Shown: positions 48,328 to 59,460, counted from the stretch's first letter. The stretch: 64,000 bases of DNA from Xenorhabdus nematophila ATCC 19061 (GCF_000252955.1 NC_014228.1:2581232-2645231); one strand, 5' to 3'. Numbers and translations: made by a program. The notes: a model not told the origin generated them from the letters alone.

Positions 48328-48954
48328 TTATTTAGTCCCAAATAATTTGTCGCCTGCATCGCCCAGACCCGGAACAATATACCCATGTTCATTGAGGCGC
48401 TCATCAATTGAAGCCGTATACAACTCGACATCCGGGTGTGCTTTTTCCAGTGCAGTAACGCCTTCTGGCGCGGCAACCAAAACCAATACCTTAATCACAG
48501 GACACCCTGCCTTCTTCAGCAGATCAATAGTGGCAATCATAGAACCACCTGTCGCCAGCATGGGATCAACAACCAATGCCATACGTTCATTAATGTCAGA
48601 AACCAATTTCTGAAAATAAGGTACTGGCTCAAGTGTTTCTTCATCACGATATACACCAACGACACTGATACGCGCACTTGGGATATTTTCCAATACACCG
48701 TCCATCATGCCCAATCCGGCACGCAGGATAGGAACTACCGTAATTTTCTTCCCTTTAATCTGGTCTATCTCTACCGGACCACACCATCCTTCAATGGTCA
48801 CTTTCTCAACTTCTAAATCAGCAGTTGCTTCATATGTCAGAAGACTACCCACTTCTGAGGCCAATTCACGAAAGCGTTTAGTGCTTATATCATGATCTCG
48901 CATCAAACCAAGTTTATGTCTAACCAGTGGGTGTTTAACCTCAACGATCTTCAT
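48328..48954 (-). CDS. upp: Uracil phosphoribosyltransferase Upp
   Basis: Upp converts uracil and PRPP to UMP in pyrimidine salvage. The 208-residue protein (the E. coli length) starts [20 protein letters not shown] and has the PRPP motif [14 protein letters not shown]. The uracil-binding end is [18 protein letters not shown]. It is divergent from purM; the gap of about 226 bp holds a PurR operator-like palindrome. Confidence 0.97.
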   Translation of the reverse strand: MKIVEVKHPLVRHKLGLMRDHDISTKRFRELASEVGSLLTYEATADLEVEKVTIEGWCGPVEIDQIKGKKITVVPILRAGLGMMDGVLENIPSARISVVGVYRDEETLEPVPYFQKLVSDINERMALVVDPMLATGGSMIATIDLLKKAGCPVIKVLVLVAAPEGVTALEKAHPDVELYTASIDERLNEHGYIVPGLGDAGDKLFGTK

Positions 48955-49100
48955 GGGTTTCTCCTAATATAGCCGGCAGATAAAAAAATCGCGGGATTAT
49001 ACCGCCTTTTCAACATTGCGCCACCATCAATCTATTGATTTTTATCAACCACAACTATTTTTCCGCAATTTTTATCTTACAGAAAACCCATACAAAGCTA

Positions 49101-49116
49101 TCGCAAACGTTTGCTT
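49101..49116. promoter_or_regulatory. Candidate PurR operator upstream of purM
   Basis: TCGCAAACGTTTGCTT matches the PurR consensus ACGCAAACGTTTGCGT at 13 of 16 positions, with a perfect centre. It lies 65 bp before the purM start, where PurR control of purMN is known in E. coli. Confidence 0.8.
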
Positions 49117-49180
49117 AGGCTGTTAGAATTATTTCCGTTCTGCTTTATTCATTCAAATGCAACCGCCTGGGAGCTATGCA

Positions 49181-50224
49181 GTGACCAACAAAACCTCTCT
49201 TAGCTATAAAGATGCTGGTGTCGATATTGATGCTGGTAATACCTTAGTCAATCGAATCAAAGGTGTCGTAAAACAGACCCGCCGTCCTGAAGTCATGGGA
49301 GGATTGGGGGGGTTCGGGGCATTATGTGCCCTGCCACAGAAATATCGTGAACCTGTGCTGGTTTCCGGTACAGACGGTGTTGGCACTAAACTGCGTCTGG
49401 CCATGGATCTGAAACGCCATGATACCATCGGGATTGATTTGGTTGCCATGTGTGTCAATGACCTGATTGTCCAAGGCGCTGAGCCACTTTTCTTCCTTGA
49501 TTATTATGCCACGGGCAAACTGGATGTAGATACAGCCGCCAGTGTCATTACGGGAATAGCCGAAGGCTGCAAACAGGCAGGCTGTGCGCTGGTCGGGGGA
49601 GAAACTGCAGAAATGCCGGGGATGTATCATGGTGAAGATTATGACGTTGCCGGCTTTTGTGTTGGTGTCGTCGAAAAATCAGCAATCATTGACGGCAGCC
49701 AGGTTCAGGTTGGTGATGCTCTGATTGCCCTGGCATCCAGCGGTCCACACTCCAATGGCTATTCTTTAATCCGTAAAATTCTTGAAGTCAGCCAGACAAA
49801 TCCTGAAACAACCGAACTTGAAGGAAAGTCCCTCGCTGATCATCTGCTTGCACCGACCCAAATTTATGTCAAATCTATTCTGGGATTAATTGAAGAAGTT
49901 GAAGTCCATGCGATTGCACATCTTACTGGTGGTGGCTTCTGGGAGAATATTCCTCGTGTCCTGCCGGAAAATACGCAAGCCAGAATCAATTCTGCCAGTT
50001 GGGAGTGGCCAGCAGTCTTTACATGGTTGCAACAAGCTGGCAATGTTAGCACCCACGAAATGTATCGAACATTTAACTGCGGGGTAGGTATGATAATTGC
50101 AATACCTCAATCGCAAGCTGAACTGGCCATTTCGTATTTGAACGCGACGGGAGAAAATGCCTGGCAGATTGGCACCATTGCCGAACTCAACGCTGATGAG
50201 CAACCTGTCGTTATCAACGAATAA
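49181..50224 (+). CDS. purM: AIR synthetase PurM
   Basis: PurM closes the imidazole ring of aminoimidazole ribonucleotide with ATP in purine synthesis. The 347-residue protein starts [19 protein letters not shown], as in E. coli, and has [13 protein letters not shown] and [21 protein letters not shown]. The start is GTG at 49181 with GGGAG seven bases upstream. An ATG eight codons earlier would place the Shine-Dalgarno inside the gene and is rejected. purN follows after 99 bp with an ERIC-like hairpin between. Confidence 0.96.
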   Translation: MTNKTSLSYKDAGVDIDAGNTLVNRIKGVVKQTRRPEVMGGLGGFGALCALPQKYREPVLVSGTDGVGTKLRLAMDLKRHDTIGIDLVAMCVNDLIVQGAEPLFFLDYYATGKLDVDTAASVITGIAEGCKQAGCALVGGETAEMPGMYHGEDYDVAGFCVGVVEKSAIIDGSQVQVGDALIALASSGPHSNGYSLIRKILEVSQTNPETTELEGKSLADHLLAPTQIYVKSILGLIEEVEVHAIAHLTGGGFWENIPRVLPENTQARINSASWEWPAVFTWLQQAGNVSTHEMYRTFNCGVGMIIAIPQSQAELAISYLNATGENAWQIGTIAELNADEQPVVINE

Positions 50225-50228
50225 ATTT

Positions 50229-50289
50229 TGTACCCAATAAATTCAAGTTGCAGTCAATGAAACTGCAACTTGGAACATGAAGGGTGTAT
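50229..50289. repeat. Shortened ERIC-like hairpin between purM and purN
   Basis: TACCCAATAAATTCAAGTTG and its facing arm CAACTTGGAACATGAAGGGT use the outer ends of ERIC elements (TATACCC and GGGTATA type) but lack the centre. It is transcribed with purMN and would fold in the mRNA. Confidence 0.6.
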
Positions 50290-50323
50290 ATCGGTAAATG
50301 AATTCCTTCAGCGAAGTTAACCC

Positions 50324-50962
50324 ATGAAAAAAATTGTTGTTTTAATATCCGGCAATGGCAGCAATCTGCAATCCATCATTGATGCTTGCCAACAGAACCG
50401 GATTAATGGGCATATTGCCGCGGTTTTCAGTAATAATGCGGACGCTTATGGCTTGCAACGTGCTGAACAGGCAGAAATTCCCGCCCACCATATCAATCCC
50501 CAGGCATACACAGATCGCACAAGCTATGACCTTGCCCTGCTCCACGCCATTGATCAATATCAACCCGATTTAGTGGTTCTGGCGGGTTACATGAGAATCC
50601 TGTCCTCCGGTTTTGTGCAGTATTATCAAGGGCGTTTGCTCAATATCCATCCATCCTTACTGCCGAAGTATCCCGGTTTGCATACCCACCAAAAAGCCAT
50701 CGAAAATGGTGATAAGGAACATGGTATTTCCATCCATTTTGTTACCGAAGAGCTGGATGGCGGCCCGATTATTTTACAAGCCAAAGTGCCTATTTTTGAG
50801 GATGACAGAGAGGAAGATGTGATTAAACGAGTCCAGATTCAAGAGCATAATTTCTATCCTCTGGTGATTAGTTGGTTCCTGGACGAACGTTTGGCGATGA
50901 AAGGAAGTACAGCAGTCATGGATGGTCATGTTCTGCCATTACAAGGCTATGCTTCAGAATAA
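50324..50962 (+). CDS. purN: GAR transformylase PurN
   Basis: PurN transfers the formyl group of 10-formyltetrahydrofolate to GAR in purine synthesis. The 212-residue protein has the phosphate loop VLISGNGSNLQSII (6-19) and the catalytic N107, H109 and D145 in LLNIHPSLLPKY and EELDGGPI. It follows purM in the same operon. Downstream lie one and a half ERIC elements. Confidence 0.96.
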   Translation: MKKIVVLISGNGSNLQSIIDACQQNRINGHIAAVFSNNADAYGLQRAEQAEIPAHHINPQAYTDRTSYDLALLHAIDQYQPDLVVLAGYMRILSSGFVQYYQGRLLNIHPSLLPKYPGLHTHQKAIENGDKEHGISIHFVTEELDGGPIILQAKVPIFEDDREEDVIKRVQIQEHNFYPLVISWFLDERLAMKGSTAVMDGHVLPLQGYASE

Positions 50963-50974
50963 TCCCAAAGTCAC

Positions 50975-51101
50975 TATACACTTCGTCTTTCAAACTGCCT
51001 CTTTGTTGGCTGCGTTCGCTCACCCCGGTCACATAGTTATCTATGCTCCCGGGGATTTGCTCTCTTGCCGTCGCGATGCAACTTGAAATCCATTGTGTAT
51101 A
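50975..51101 (-). repeat. ERIC element, full 127 bp
   Basis: The outer ends are TATACAC and GTGTATA. The centre holds CGCTCACCCCGGTCACATAG and GCTCCCGGGGATTTG, the conserved ERIC core in reverse. The length is the canonical 127 bp. It lies 12 bp after purN. Confidence 0.85.
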
Positions 51102-51107
51102 TCTTCA

Positions 51108-51157
51108 TTTTTCAAGTTGTAGCCAACAAAGCTGCAACTTGAAAGACGACGGGTATA
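51108..51157 (+). repeat. ERIC half element
   Basis: The sequence TTTTTCAAGTTGTAGCCAAC ending in CTTGAAAGACGACGGGTATA is the right half of an ERIC element, directly after the full copy in opposite orientation. From 51158 to the speG start I see no further feature. Confidence 0.75.
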
Positions 51158-51413
51158 GAACTCAGGTTACATTTCTGGGATAACCTATTTTGATAAAGTA
51201 TTCTTGTTAATATATTGCATAAAGACAAGATTGTATTAAGACTACTATTATTTGTTATCTCAGATTAATTTCTTTTCTGCCCCTAAAAAATTTAGCGAAC
51301 TCTCTATCTAAAAACATTAATCTGACCAATATTTGTTTATATTATAATAATGGGTCATTCAGACAATATTAAATCTATTTGAACATCCATTAAAAAAAGC
51401 ACTGAGGTACAGA

Positions 51414-51956
51414 ATGCCGAATGGTTCAAAAAATTTACCTGTCAACTTACGTCCCCTTGAACGGGAAGATCTACGTTTTGTTCATCAACTTGATAATAAT
51501 GCCAGTGTCATGCGTTATTGGTTTGAAGAACCTTATGAGGCTTTTGTTGAGTTATGCGATCTCTATGACAAACACATCCATGACCAAAGTGAGCGCCGTT
51601 TTATTATCGAAAGCATGAATTCCAAAGTGGGGTTAGTCGAATTAGTCGAAATTGATTACGTCCACCGCCGGGCAGAATTTCAAATTATCATTGCCCCGGC
51701 TCATCAGGGACAGGGTTATGCCACAGTAGCCGTTAAACTTGCGATGGAATATGCTTTCGCTGTCCTGAATCTCTATAAACTGTATCTGATTGTTGATAAA
51801 GAGAATTCAAAAGCCATTCACATATACAATAAGTTGGGGTTTCATACCGAAGGTGAATTAATCGATGAATTTTTTGTAAATGGCTCTTATCATACAGCCA
51901 TTCGGATGTGTACTTTCCAACACCACTATTTTGCCAATAAAGCCCGTGAGTCCTAA
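51414..51956 (+). CDS. speG: Spermidine N(1)-acetyltransferase SpeG
   Basis: SpeG acetylates spermidine (and spermine) with acetyl-CoA, lowering polyamine toxicity. The 180-residue GNAT protein has [20 protein letters not shown] near the start, the acetyl-CoA loop [17 protein letters not shown], and [17 protein letters not shown]. It is near-identical in layout to E. coli SpeG. Its place between purN and ppk differs from E. coli. ppk starts 50 bp after it, so the two may be cotranscribed. Confidence 0.95.
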   Translation: MPNGSKNLPVNLRPLEREDLRFVHQLDNNASVMRYWFEEPYEAFVELCDLYDKHIHDQSERRFIIESMNSKVGLVELVEIDYVHRRAEFQIIIAPAHQGQGYATVAVKLAMEYAFAVLNLYKLYLIVDKENSKAIHIYNKLGFHTEGELIDEFFVNGSYHTAIRMCTFQHHYFANKARES

Positions 51957-52005
51957 GCCCGCACACTGGCCCATTAAATTAAATGGAAAACCAAACGGAG
52001 TAGTA

Positions 52006-54075
52006 ATGTCCCACGATCGTCTCTATACCGAAAAAGAACTAAGCTGGCTCTCTTTCAACGAACGTGTACTTCAGGAGGCCGCTGACAAAAGTAACCCGCT
52101 GATTGAAAGAATGAGGTTTTTAGGGATCTACTCCAATAACCTGGACGAATTTTATAAAGTCCGCTTTGCCGATGTCAAACGGCGTATTCTGATCAGTGAA
52201 GAGCAAGGCTCAGCCACCAATGCCCGGCAATTGTTGAAAAAAATTCAGAACAAAGTCGCCAGGACCGACCAAGAATTTGACTATCTTTATAACGAACTGC
52301 TGCTGGAAATGGCCCGTAATCAGATTTTTTTGATTAATGAGCGGCAAATATCCCCAAACCAACAAATCTGGCTACGGCAATTCTTTCGCCAGCACTTACG
52401 CCCGCACATTACGCCAATTGTCATTAATTCAGAAACCAATTTGGTTGAGTTTTTGAAGGATGATTATACCTATCTGGCCGTTGAAATTATCCGTGGGCAA
52501 GAAATTCGATATGCTCTGTTGGAAATCCCATCCGATAAAGTCCCTCGTTTCGTCAACCTGCCCCCAGAAATGCCAAAAAAACGTAAGTCAATGATATTGC
52601 TTGATAATATTCTTCGCTATACGTTAGATGAAATTTTCAAGGGGTTCTTCGATTACGATGCGTTAAACGTTTACTCCATGAAAATGACCCGTGACTCTGA
52701 GTACGATCTGGCAACAGAAATGGAGTCCAGCCTGCTGGAACTGATGTCCTCCACGCTGAAACAAAGATTGACGGCAGAACCTGTGCGGTTTGTCTATCAA
52801 CGTGATATGCCTGACGAAATGGTGGAACTGCTGCGGGGTAAATTAGGCTTGTCCAATGATGACTCGGTGATTGCAGGTGGCCGCTATCACAATTTTAAAG
52901 ATTTCATCAAATTCCCCAACGAAGGAAACCGGAATCTGCTGAATAAGCCCATGCCACGGTTACGCCACACTTGGTTTGATCATTTCCGCAATGGTTTTGA
53001 TGCCATTCGTGAAAAAGATGTCCTGCTTTATTATCCTTATCACACATTTGAACATGTGCTGGAATTACTGCGTCAGGCCTCTTTCGACCCTAGTGTGATC
53101 TCTATCAAGATTAATATTTACCGTGTTGCAAAAGACTCGCGCATTATTGACTCTGTGATCCATGCGGCCCACAACGGCAAAAAAGTCACTGTTGTGGTGG
53201 AATTACAAGCACGCTTTGATGAAGAAGCCAATATTCACTGGGCGAAACGTCTCACCGAAGCAGGTGTACATGTTATTTTTTCTGCTCCTGGCCTGAAAAT
53301 TCACGCTAAGTTGTTCATCATTTCTCGCCTTGAAGGGGAGAGCATTATCCGTTATGCCCATATCGGTACAGGAAATTTCAATGAAAAAACGGCGCGTTTA
53401 TATACTGATTATTCTCTGTTAACCGCCAAACCTGAAGTCACCAATGAAGTACGCCGAGTGTTTAACTTCATTGAAAACCCTTATCGCCCGGTCACATTTG
53501 ATAACTTAATGGTATCACCGCAAAATTCACGCGCAATGCTCAACCAATTGATCACGCAGGAAATTGAAAATGCAAAAGCGGGTGAAGCAGCAGGTATTAC
53601 CTTAAAAATCAATAATCTTGTGGATAAAGAATTGGTAGATCGGCTTTATGATGCCTCAGAAGCGGGTGTCAAAGTGCGTATTCTGGTGCGAGGCATGTGC
53701 TCTCTGGTGCCAAATCAATCGGGTTTTAGTGAAAACATCCAGGTCACCAGTATTGTGGATCGTTTCTTGGAGCACGATCGCGTTTACGTTTTCACCAATA
53801 AAGGCCATGAAAAAGTTTTCCTTTCCTCTGCCGACTGGATGACCCGCAATATCGATTATCGTATAGAAGTTGCAGTTTGCCTGCTTGATTCCATGCTGAA
53901 ACAACAAGTTATAGATATTCTGGAATTACAATTCAATGATACTGTCAAGGCACGTTATATTGATAAGGAATTAAGTAATCGCTATGTTCCAAGGGGAAAC
54001 AAGCGTAAAATCCGCGCGCAAATTGCGATTTATGATTACCTCAAAAATCTTGAACAACCGGAACCAAGAGCTTGA
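52006..54075 (+). CDS. ppk: Polyphosphate kinase Ppk1
   Basis: Ppk1 makes polyphosphate from the gamma-phosphate of ATP at the inner membrane. From ATG at 52006, behind ACGGAG, the 689-residue protein has the N domain ([20 protein letters not shown]), the head domain and two phospholipase-D-like C domains. The phosphorylated histidine is in [10 protein letters not shown], followed by [21 protein letters not shown] longer frame beginning inside speG is not supported. ppx follows after 3 bp. Confidence 0.96.
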   Translation: MSHDRLYTEKELSWLSFNERVLQEAADKSNPLIERMRFLGIYSNNLDEFYKVRFADVKRRILISEEQGSATNARQLLKKIQNKVARTDQEFDYLYNELLLEMARNQIFLINERQISPNQQIWLRQFFRQHLRPHITPIVINSETNLVEFLKDDYTYLAVEIIRGQEIRYALLEIPSDKVPRFVNLPPEMPKKRKSMILLDNILRYTLDEIFKGFFDYDALNVYSMKMTRDSEYDLATEMESSLLELMSSTLKQRLTAEPVRFVYQRDMPDEMVELLRGKLGLSNDDSVIAGGRYHNFKDFIKFPNEGNRNLLNKPMPRLRHTWFDHFRNGFDAIREKDVLLYYPYHTFEHVLELLRQASFDPSVISIKINIYRVAKDSRIIDSVIHAAHNGKKVTVVVELQARFDEEANIHWAKRLTEAGVHVIFSAPGLKIHAKLFIISRLEGESIIRYAHIGTGNFNEKTARLYTDYSLLTAKPEVTNEVRRVFNFIENPYRPVTFDNLMVSPQNSRAMLNQLITQEIENAKAGEAAGITLKINNLVDKELVDRLYDASEAGVKVRILVRGMCSLVPNQSGFSENIQVTSIVDRFLEHDRVYVFTNKGHEKVFLSSADWMTRNIDYRIEVAVCLLDSMLKQQVIDILELQFNDTVKARYIDKELSNRYVPRGNKRKIRAQIAIYDYLKNLEQPEPRA

Positions 54076-54078
54076 TTT

Positions 54079-55611
54079 ATGCCGTTGAAACACGACACCC
54101 CTATGCCAAAACCTCAGGAAATTGCCACTATTGATCTCGGTTCCAATAGTTTTCATATGGTCATCGCCCGGATTGTTAACGGCGCATTACAGGTTATTGG
54201 ACGTTTAAAAAAACGGGTTTACCTTGCCGATGGTTTAAACAGTAAAAACGAATTAAGCGAGGAAGCCATAAACCGTGGCCTTGCTTGTCTTTCTTTATTT
54301 GCAGAGCGCTTACAGGGTTTTTCCGCAGATAATGTCTGTTTGGTAGGCACTCATAGCTTACGAGAAGCGACTAATGCGCAAGAATTTTTGAAGCGGGCGA
54401 AAGAGGTTATCCCTTACCCAATTGAGATCATCTCAGGCCATGAAGAAGCCCGTCTGATTTTTATGGGTGTTGAGCATACCCAACCAGAAAAAGGCCGGAA
54501 GTTGGTGATTGATATCGGGGGTGGGTCAACGGAACTGGTTATCGGTGAAGATTTCGAACCCCTCTTAATCGAAAGCCGCCGCATGGGTTGCGTCAGTTTT
54601 GCCCGCCAATTCTTTCCTGATGCGGTGATCAGTGAACATAATTTCCGTAAAGCACGTCTTCAGGCCGAACAAAAGCTGGAAAATCTTGTCTGGCAATTCC
54701 GGACAAAAGGATGGGATTTTGCTTTGGGTGCATCAGGAACAATTAAAGCGATCCATGAACTTTTGGTTGAACTGGGTGAAAAAGATGGTTTGATTACGCC
54801 AGAACGCCTCAATATGCTAGTGAAACGTGTGCTGAAGTATAAGAATTTCAACGCACTGGATTTACCGGGTATTTCAGATGACCGCAAACAAACTTTTGTC
54901 CCCGGCCTTTCAATCTTGTGTGGTATTTTCGATGCCCTGCATATTCAGGAATTACGCCTGTCTCAAGGTGCACTCAGGGAAGGCGTACTTTACGAAATGG
55001 AAGATCGCTTCCGTCATCAGGATATTCGCCAGAGAACCGCGAAAAGTCTCGCTGAACACTACAATATCGACCGGGAACAGGCCGACCGCGTTTGGCGTAC
55101 CGCCAAAAATCTTTATAATCAATGGGCGGAACAAAACGCTAAGCGAGTGCATCCACAATTGGAATCTATTCTATTGTGGGCAGCCATGCTGCATGAAGTC
55201 GGTTTAAGCATTAATCTTAGCGGATTACAACGCCATTCCGCCTATATTCTGCAACATACCGATTTACCCGGGTTTAACCAAGAACAGCAATCCTTGCTGG
55301 CAACACTGGTCCGCTATCATCGTAAAGCGGTGAAAGTGCATGAGCATCCCCGCTTCTATCTGTTCAAGAAAAAGCAATATCTTCCTATGCTCAAGATATT
55401 ACGACTGGCAACCTTGTTGAATAACCAGCGTCAATCTACCACGACCCCGGATACGCTAAGGTTAGACACTGAGCATGGTCATTGGACTCTCTACCTGCCC
55501 AAAAACTATTTAACGCAAAATGCCCTTGTGCTGCTCGATCTGGAGAAAGAACAGGATTATTGGAGTGATGTGACGGGTTGGAACTTACACATTAAAGAAG
55601 AATCGACTTAA
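54079..55611 (+). CDS. ppx: Exopolyphosphatase Ppx
   Basis: Ppx removes phosphate from the ends of polyphosphate. The 510-residue protein has the ASKHA-fold phosphate loops [16 protein letters not shown] (15-30) and [14 protein letters not shown], and a C-terminal HD-type region ([15 protein letters not shown]). Its distance from ppk (3 bp) shows an operon, as in E. coli. The tail is slightly shorter than in E. coli. Confidence 0.96.
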   Translation: MPLKHDTPMPKPQEIATIDLGSNSFHMVIARIVNGALQVIGRLKKRVYLADGLNSKNELSEEAINRGLACLSLFAERLQGFSADNVCLVGTHSLREATNAQEFLKRAKEVIPYPIEIISGHEEARLIFMGVEHTQPEKGRKLVIDIGGGSTELVIGEDFEPLLIESRRMGCVSFARQFFPDAVISEHNFRKARLQAEQKLENLVWQFRTKGWDFALGASGTIKAIHELLVELGEKDGLITPERLNMLVKRVLKYKNFNALDLPGISDDRKQTFVPGLSILCGIFDALHIQELRLSQGALREGVLYEMEDRFRHQDIRQRTAKSLAEHYNIDREQADRVWRTAKNLYNQWAEQNAKRVHPQLESILLWAAMLHEVGLSINLSGLQRHSAYILQHTDLPGFNQEQQSLLATLVRYHRKAVKVHEHPRFYLFKKKQYLPMLKILRLATLLNNQRQSTTTPDTLRLDTEHGHWTLYLPKNYLTQNALVLLDLEKEQDYWSDVTGWNLHIKEEST

Positions 55612-55740
55612 CGATCTCAGGTATTCATTCATGGCCGCGTTGGAGCAACGCCAGCAAACACAACAGCAATCAGTGGAATCATTCAATAGCCCGAAAATAA
55701 AGTCGTTTCTTCGGTGACTTCCGAGAGCAACGGGCCAGAT

Positions 55741-55774
55741 TATGTTATGGTCATAGTTATGTTATGGTCATAGT
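55741..55774. repeat. 17-bp perfect tandem duplication upstream of mgtE
   Basis: TATGTTATGGTCATAGT occurs twice with no spacer, 48 bp before the mgtE start. It may be a duplicated promoter part (TATGTT and CATAGT resemble -10 boxes) or an operator. Confidence 0.7.
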
Positions 55775-55821
55775 ATTGTGCTCGCCCTTTTTTGTTCGAT
55801 TTTCTGCCTTAAAGGTATATC

Positions 55822-57285
55822 ATGTTACAACCAGCTTTTACACCGAATAATGCGGCTGTTGCCAACCAACATTCCCAAAAGCTGGCGCATGTTCGTCAAC
55901 GCCTGCTCTCAATATTCATTAACGATAAACGATTTGTCGATACGTTATTAGGCCAAGCTGATGAATCTTCCGCCATCAGCGATGAACAGTTATTGGAGAA
56001 CATAGAGGAGGTCAGTGCATTACTGCTCGACCTGCATGCCGCCGATATCGCCGATATTTTAGAAGCTTTACCTTATGATGAGCGTCTCGCGTTATGGAAG
56101 CTGATTGACAACAATCACCGTGGTGAAGTTTTAGTTGAAGCCTCGACTCCCATTTGGGATAACTTAATCAAAGGCATGTCTGATGTTGGGCTATTGCGCG
56201 CCATTGGTACGTTGCATGTGGATGAACAGGCCTACATCGCAGAACATCTTCCCAGAGAAACTTCACGCCGTCTGCTGACCTATCTGGAACCAAGCCAGCG
56301 CAACCGCATCCGCGAAGTGTTGCAATACCACAAAGACAGTATCGGCCAGATGATGGATTTCGAATTTGTGACTGTACGGGATAACGTTACACTCAATACA
56401 GTCCAGCGCTTTTTGCGTTCACGGGGTTCTATCCCTGAAACTACCGATAAGATATTTGTTATTGATCGTAAAAACCGCCTTCAGGGAGAACTACCTCTCA
56501 CTCTCTTGCTCACCAGCTCGCCGGATAAATTAGTTGCCGAAGTGATGCACACAGAGACTGTCACTTTCTTACCAGAACAAAAAGGCGAAGATGCAGCCAG
56601 TGCATTCGAACGTTATGACTTAATTTCCGCCGCCGTGGTCGATAACAACGGACGTTTACTGGGACGCTTAACCGTCGAAGACATTGTTGATACGTTAAGT
56701 GAAGAAACCGACACCAATATCCGTCGGATGGGGGGATTAAGCCGCGAAGAAGATGTTTTCGCTCCCGTAGGACAGGCGGTTAAAACTCGCTGGACATGGC
56801 TTGCAATAAACCTGTGTACCGCATTTGTGGCTTCCAGAGTCATCGGTTTGTTTGAACATACCATTTCCCAGCTGGTTGCCCTTGCGACTCTGATGCCTAT
56901 TGTCGCCGGTATTGGGGGTAATACCGGCAACCAAACCATTACGATGATTGTTCGTGCCCTCGCACTTCACCAGATACAAACAGGCAGCTTTTCTTATCTA
57001 CTGTTAAGGGAGCTTGGTGTTGCCCTGATCAACGGTATTATTTGGGGTGGAATAATGGGGATTGTTACCTATCTGCTTTATAGTGATCTCGCTATGGGTG
57101 GTGTGATGACAATGGCGATGGTATTGAATTTGTTAATGGCTGCACTGATGGGTGTGTTGATCCCGTTGGTTATGATGAAATTAGGAAGAGACCCTGCCAT
57201 TGGTTCCAGTGTTATGATTACTGCAATTACAGATACAGGTGGTTTTTTTATCTTTTTGGGATTAGCCACCCTGTTTTTAGTTTAA
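55822..57285 (+). CDS. mgtE: Magnesium transporter MgtE
   Basis: MgtE is a gated magnesium channel of the inner membrane. The 487-residue protein has an N domain (about 25-150), a CBS pair (about 150-275, with IGQMMDFEFVTVRDNVTLNT and VEDIVDTLSE) and five C-terminal helices. The conserved ion-path segment is LMPIVAGIGGNTGNQTITMI. The CBS and N domains sense cytoplasmic magnesium in relatives. E. coli has no mgtE; the place after ppx is, from memory, shared by Morganellaceae. Confidence 0.94.
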   Translation: MLQPAFTPNNAAVANQHSQKLAHVRQRLLSIFINDKRFVDTLLGQADESSAISDEQLLENIEEVSALLLDLHAADIADILEALPYDERLALWKLIDNNHRGEVLVEASTPIWDNLIKGMSDVGLLRAIGTLHVDEQAYIAEHLPRETSRRLLTYLEPSQRNRIREVLQYHKDSIGQMMDFEFVTVRDNVTLNTVQRFLRSRGSIPETTDKIFVIDRKNRLQGELPLTLLLTSSPDKLVAEVMHTETVTFLPEQKGEDAASAFERYDLISAAVVDNNGRLLGRLTVEDIVDTLSEETDTNIRRMGGLSREEDVFAPVGQAVKTRWTWLAINLCTAFVASRVIGLFEHTISQLVALATLMPIVAGIGGNTGNQTITMIVRALALHQIQTGSFSYLLLRELGVALINGIIWGGIMGIVTYLLYSDLAMGGVMTMAMVLNLLMAALMGVLIPLVMMKLGRDPAIGSSVMITAITDTGGFFIFLGLATLFLV

Positions 57286-57354
57286 CTGTTTTTAGTTAAA
57301 AATAGGGTGATTTGGACATAAGAGCTGACTGAAATCAGCCAATAAATTTCGATT

Positions 57355-57481
57355 TATACCCAATGGATTTCAAGATGCAGCGCGACGGCAAGGGAATGAA
57401 TCCCCAGGAGCATAGCTAACTATGTGACTGGGGTGAGTGAACGCAGCCAACAAAGCTGCAATTTGAAAGGCGACGGGTATA
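57355..57481 (+). repeat. ERIC element, full 127 bp
   Basis: It has ends TATACCC and GGGTATA and the core GAATCCCCAGGAGCATAG then TATGTGACTGGGGTGAGTGA, matching the ERIC consensus used for ERIC-PCR primers. It lies 70 bp after mgtE. Confidence 0.92.
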
Positions 57482-57620
57482 TTGCAAGCAATAACAAAAA
57501 GTATGGCTCTTATGAATTAAACTCAAAACGTCAGCAACCCCTAATAACGGTGAAGAGCTATTTTGAGGCTTTACAAATACAATTTTCTATTTTTTAGATA
57601 GTTGATGTTACGTTATCAAG

Positions 57621-57899
57621 TTAAATATCGTAATTGTTTATTATTTCTATCTTCTTAATATCATCTTTATATTTTTTCTTAAGTTTACTCCGCAACTCTT
57701 GTACTTTCGTACAATATTGGTCAACTCCCTCTTTTATTTCTTTCTTTTGTTCATCAGGTAAGTCACTATCCCATTCCTCTGCAAAATGCAGACAATGTTC
57801 CGCATTATCTATATACTCTTGAAGATGTTTTGGAATCTCATTTTCTGATGCCCATGCATATCCACATAGTAAAAAAATATAATAAATAACATGCCACAA
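57621..57899 (-). CDS. Small secreted protein of unknown function
   Basis: I do not recognise the family with certainty. The 92-residue product has a hydrophobic start (WHVIYYIFLLCGYAWA) with a likely cleavage after A17. The mature part is helical and charged, with two cysteines in NAEHCLHFAEEWDSDLPDEQ and VDQYCTKVQEL, a pattern I have seen in short periplasmic proteins. The start is TTG at 57899 behind AAGGA (spacing 10); no ATG is in frame before the signal. It stands alone between an ERIC and mdtA. Confidence 0.6.
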   Translation of the reverse strand: MWHVIYYIFLLCGYAWASENEIPKHLQEYIDNAEHCLHFAEEWDSDLPDEQKKEIKEGVDQYCTKVQELRSKLKKKYKDDIKKIEIINNYDI

Positions 57900-57914
57900 T
57901 TGTAGTTCACTTCC

Positions 57915-57938
57915 TTACTCCTCGCTGCGTGAGGAGTA
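57915..57938. repeat. Hairpin upstream of the small secreted protein gene
   Basis: TTACTCCTC and GAGGAGTAA form a 9-bp stem with a 6- or 7-base loop. On the minus strand the second arm holds the GGAGTAAGG stretch used as ribosome-binding site for the gene at 57899, so folding could hide it. On the top strand an A-run follows. Confidence 0.45.
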
Positions 57939-58090
57939 AAAAATCCTCATATCGCTTATCAACTTTGTCATACCCTAAAAAGGGGGCTATATTCCTTGTA
58001 ACATAGTTCTTTGTACTTCATCGGATTCTCCATCACAAAACTCATGCAAAATCACTACCCAAAACATTATCTTTTTGACACAACCTCCAT

Positions 58091-58108
58091 ATTTTCTTCA
58101 TTATTGAC
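58091..58108 (+). promoter_or_regulatory. Candidate BaeR box upstream of mdtA
   Basis: ATTTTCTTCATTATTGAC matches the BaeR consensus TTTTTCTCCATDATTGGC at 15 of 18 positions. It lies about 100 bp before mdtA. In E. coli the BaeSR system activates mdtABC through such a site. Confidence 0.7.
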
Positions 58109-58209
58109 GAAATCTCCCTAGTTACACTAATAATATATTCTTGCATCTATTTTGGCATAAGATGCGGCATAATTGATTACCGCCACAACATTAAGAGAAT
58201 GTCGAGCAA

Positions 58210-59460
58210 ATGAATAATAAAAGCCGTTCCTATTTTTACCGACTCGCTGCGGTGCTAGCCGTGATCGTCGTGGTAGTTTTCTTTGTGTGGAAATACTTCA
58301 ATGCACCCGCTACAGCAGATAAAAACGAGGATCCAGAATCACAGCAGAGTGTACATAATCCTGCACAACCTCCTGTACAAGTGGCAACGGCCGAAATTAA
58401 ATCTGTACCCCATTATTTGGGAGGATTGGGAACAGTGCAGGCGGCAAAGACAGTCACTGTTACCAGCCTTGTGGAAGGTCAGTTAATGGCATTGCATTTT
58501 AATGAAGGCCAATCTGTCAAAGAAGGGGATTTACTGGCCGTCATCGATCCCCGGCCTCTTCAAGTGAAACTGGCAAGAGCCCAAGGGCAATATGCTAAAG
58601 ATCAGGCTACATTGACTAATGCTAAACAGGATTTAATTCGCTATCAGCAATTAGCAAAAAGTAAACTGATACCTCTACAAGATTTAGATAAACAAATTTC
58701 TTTGGTGCGTCAAAGCGAAGCCAGCCTGAAAGCAGATCAGTCAGATATTGACGAAGCAAAACTGCAATTGACTTACAGCCGCATCACCGCACCTATTTCT
58801 GGTCGTGTCGGCTTAAAACGTATTGATGTTGGAAATTATGTCTCTGCTGCGGGCGGAACCCCGATTGTCGTCATTACACAAGTCGACCCCATTGATGTGA
58901 TATTCTCCTTACCTGAAAATGATCTCAGTGCTGTGCTGAAGGCGCAGAAAAATCACGAAAACGTTAGTGTTGTCGCATGGGATCGCAATAATAAACAGGA
59001 ATTGGCACAAGGCAAGTTGCTGAGCATTGATAACCAAATTGATGTCACCACTGGCACAATTAAGATGAAAGCGCAGTTCGAAAACCAAAACAACGCGTTA
59101 TTTCCTAATCAATTTGTCAATATTCAGATGAAAGTCAATACCCTTCAAAATGCTGTCGTTATCCCGAGCGCTGGGCTGCAAATAGGCAATATTGGCAATT
59201 TTGTCTGGAAAGTCGATAAAGAAAATAAGGTCAGCAAACATAAGGTCACTGCGGGTCTGCAAAACAGTCAATTTGTCGTCATCAGCAACGGCCTGTCAGC
59301 ACATGATCGGATTGTCACCGATGGGATTGACCAATTGACCGAGGGCACCAAAGTCGAGGTAGTTAAACCTTTGGCAATTGAATCAATTAATGCTCCTGAC
59401 GCTCAAAAGAATGCAGCAAAGTCAAATAACCAGCAAAATGATGAAGTGGAGAATCCGTAA
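58210..59460 (+). CDS. mdtA: Multidrug efflux adaptor MdtA
   Basis: MdtA is the periplasmic adaptor joining the MdtBC pump to TolC. The 416-residue protein has an N-terminal membrane anchor (about 10-30), a barrel-sandwich part with [20 protein letters not shown], a coiled-coil hairpin (about 120-175) and a beta-barrel part with [20 protein letters not shown]. It overlaps mdtB by one base. The substrates of the complex in E. coli include bile salts and novobiocin. Confidence 0.95.
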   Translation: MNNKSRSYFYRLAAVLAVIVVVVFFVWKYFNAPATADKNEDPESQQSVHNPAQPPVQVATAEIKSVPHYLGGLGTVQAAKTVTVTSLVEGQLMALHFNEGQSVKEGDLLAVIDPRPLQVKLARAQGQYAKDQATLTNAKQDLIRYQQLAKSKLIPLQDLDKQISLVRQSEASLKADQSDIDEAKLQLTYSRITAPISGRVGLKRIDVGNYVSAAGGTPIVVITQVDPIDVIFSLPENDLSAVLKAQKNHENVSVVAWDRNNKQELAQGKLLSIDNQIDVTTGTIKMKAQFENQNNALFPNQFVNIQMKVNTLQNAVVIPSAGLQIGNIGNFVWKVDKENKVSKHKVTAGLQNSQFVVISNGLSAHDRIVTDGIDQLTEGTKVEVVKPLAIESINAPDAQKNAAKSNNQQNDEVENP

